A stretch of 33,522 nucleotides of DNA, taken from JAVKEN01 sp040221415 (lineage in GTDB: Bacteria > Pseudomonadota > Alphaproteobacteria > Rickettsiales > JABSSG01). The notes beneath the pieces were generated by a model. The model was not told the DNA's origin. It did no database searches and was given only the letters and a program-made list of their open reading frames with translations. The number at the start of each line of letters is the position of its first letter. Position 1 is the first letter of the stretch. This document shows, piece by piece, positions 32,360 through 33,522 of the stretch. The position numbers and the translations under genes were made by a program. The stretch lies in assembly GCA_040221415.1 (NCBI GenBank), contig JAVKEN010000019.1, positions 1 to 33,522 of the forward strand, in the 5' to 3' direction.

Positions 32360-33056
32360 TTTGCTCTGCCACCTCTACATTCTGCTGTTGATTTTCAGTA
32401 AAACAAGGATACGGAGCTTCAGCCGGAACCGCTCTTTTTATAGCATCTTTCAACATCAAGACACCACCCTTATGACCAGGCACACTCCCCTTAACCGCGA
32501 TTAGATTATTTTCCAAATCTATATCAACTATTTTTATATTCTGCTTCGTAACTTGTCTACTTCCCATATGACCAGCCATCTTCTTTCCTTTAAAAACCTT
32601 ACCAGGATCCTGACATTGACCCGTAGATCCATGCGATCTATGTGAAACCGACACACCGTGAGAAGCTCTTAATCCACTAAAATTATGCCTTTTCATAACG
32701 CCGGCAAAGCCTTTACCAACAGAAATACCAGTCACATCAATATACTGCCCCTTGACATAATGCCTTACATCTAGCACCTGTCCTCCTTCTAATACAGCAT
32801 CTTCAGAAACTGGAAATTCACATATCTTATTTTTTGGGGCAATTTTTGCTTTTGCAAAAAAGCCTTTTTTAGACTTACCTATCTTATTAGAATTACAGTT
32901 AAAAGCACCCACTTGAAGTTTGAAGCCATTTGAATGCTGCTTCGCACCAACCACCTGGCAAGAATCCACCTTAAGCAATGTAACAGGAGTCATCTGCCCA
33001 TCACTGTCTAAAAAAGAAGACATCCCTAATTTTTTTGCAATCAAACCTACTCTCAT
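32349..33056 (-). CDS. rplC: Large ribosomal subunit protein uL3
   Basis: Early-assembly 50S protein close to the peptidyl-transferase centre. GLIAKKLGMSSFLDSDG, SVGKGFAGVMKRHNFSGLRASHG (key part GKGFAGVMKRHNFSG) and GSTGQCQDPGKVFKGKKMAGHMG with the glutamine that is methylated in Escherichia coli. 235 residues against 209, from a C-terminal extension rich in glutamine and glutamate (ENQQQNVEVAEQNES). Start overlaps the rpsJ stop by one base. Confidence 0.97.
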   Translation of the reverse strand: MRVGLIAKKLGMSSFLDSDGQMTPVTLLKVDSCQVVGAKQHSNGFKLQVGAFNCNSNKIGKSKKGFFAKAKIAPKNKICEFPVSEDAVLEGGQVLDVRHYVKGQYIDVTGISVGKGFAGVMKRHNFSGLRASHGVSVSHRSHGSTGQCQDPGKVFKGKKMAGHMGSRQVTKQNIKIVDIDLENNLIAVKGSVPGHKGGVLMLKDAIKRAVPAEAPYPCFTENQQQNVEVAEQNES

Positions 33057-33376
33057 TACACCCCGTCAACTAACTTAATCTCAACATCAACCCCAGACGC
33101 CAAATCAACTTTCATTAAAGCGTTAACCGTTTGAGGAGTAGAGTAATCAATTATAATAAGCCTTTTATGCTTTCTAATTTCAAATTGCTCTCTAGATTTT
33201 TTATTTACATGAGGAGAGCGGTTTACCGTATACCTCTCTATACTAGTAGGCAAGGGAATAGGACCACTTAACTCCGCACCAGTGCGATTCACAGTACCAA
33301 CTATCTCCTTCGAAGCACGATCAAGCAGACCATGATCAAAAGCTTGCAATCTAATTCTAATTTTCTGACCGCTCAT
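33056..33376 (-). CDS. rpsJ: Small ribosomal subunit protein uS10 (NusE)
   Basis: 30S head protein that also binds NusB and NusG in antitermination and transcription-translation coupling. KIRIRLQAFDHGLLDRASKEIV (key part RLQAFDH), GPIPLPTSIERYTVNRSPHVNKKSREQFEIRKHKR (key part GPIPLPT) are close to consensus. 106 residues. Only 13 bases separate it from tuf and no clear ribosome-binding site is seen, so it is probably on the tuf transcript. Confidence 0.97.
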   Translation of the reverse strand: MSGQKIRIRLQAFDHGLLDRASKEIVGTVNRTGAELSGPIPLPTSIERYTVNRSPHVNKKSREQFEIRKHKRLIIIDYSTPQTVNALMKVDLASGVDVEIKLVDGV

Positions 33377-33389
33377 ACAATAAACTTAA

Positions 33390-33522
33390 TTATTTAATAA
33401 TTTTCGCTACTACACCTGCTCCTACAGTTCTACCACCTTCACGGATAGCGAACCTCAGACCTTCGTCCATAGCAATAGGTGATATCAACTCTACTTTCAA
33501 CTTAACATTATCTCCAGGCATA
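33390..33522 (-). CDS. tuf: Elongation factor Tu, C-terminal fragment at window edge
   Basis: Only the last 43 complete codons lie in the window, read by hand on the minus strand: MPGDNVKLKVELISPIAMDE, then GLRFAIREGGRTVGAGVVAK and IIK before the TAA. This is the universally conserved end of EF-Tu domain III. It carries aminoacyl-tRNA to the ribosome. Its place directly before rpsJ links it to the ribosomal superoperon; the rest of the gene, and any fusA, lie beyond the window. Confidence 0.97.
   Translation of the reverse strand, partial: MPGDNVKLKVELISPIAMDEGLRFAIREGGRTVGAGVVAKIIK

Overview
The window is a strongly AT-rich bacterial chromosome segment that reads as alphaproteobacterial. 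The main evidence is a CtrA-type response regulator with an RRSKGH linker, an AddB of the alphaproteobacterial type, and the ribosomal order secY-adk-rpsM-rpsK-rpoA-rplQ without rpmJ or rpsD. Scattered cytochrome c maturation genes, a TAXI receptor and the high AT content fit a host-associated member of the Rickettsiales or Holosporales; that placement is inference. Almost every base is coding, genes commonly overlap by 1 to 30 bases, and no stretch above 300 bases lacks a gene. I saw no tRNA, rRNA, insertion sequence, CRISPR array or convincing intrinsic terminator.

Left part (1-9103): a PBP4-type peptidoglycan DD-peptidase (dacB, cut by the window edge, minus strand) is divergent from a flavin reductase overlapping addB. 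These are followed by an orphan TAXI-type periplasmic receptor with its own promoter, and a membrane-anchored FMN/[3Fe-4S] glutamate-synthase-like oxidoreductase. On the minus strand, a quinone oxidoreductase and cysQ form a two-gene unit that meets the oxidoreductase tail to tail.

Middle part (9104-17738): a sigma70-like promoter precedes eight consecutively overlapping plus-strand genes: ccmD (39 codons), ccmE, ccmF, ispE, an RDD membrane protein, murD, yraN and yihY. Facing them is the minus-strand unit ctrA-znuC-znuB. A 192-base AT-rich spacer separates ctrA from the divergent clpA and holds one imperfect CtrA-box-like sequence.

Right part (17739-33522): clpA reads rightward and ends inside rplQ. 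The rest is one minus-strand ribosomal superoperon from tuf (partial) and rpsJ through the S10, spc and alpha gene groups to rplQ, with secY and adk embedded and a likely internal promoter before rpsM.

The genes mostly serve core growth functions: translation, secretion, transcription, cell-wall synthesis, cytochrome c assembly, isoprenoid supply, zinc uptake and cell-cycle control. I found no clearly new biological system. The points most worth a second look are the short ccmD, the long overlapping ccm-to-yihY chain, the ctrA-zinc transporter operon, CtrA's lack of the usual degradation tail, and several proteins whose usual partners are not in the window (AddB, TAXI receptor, GltS-like enzyme, ZnuBC).
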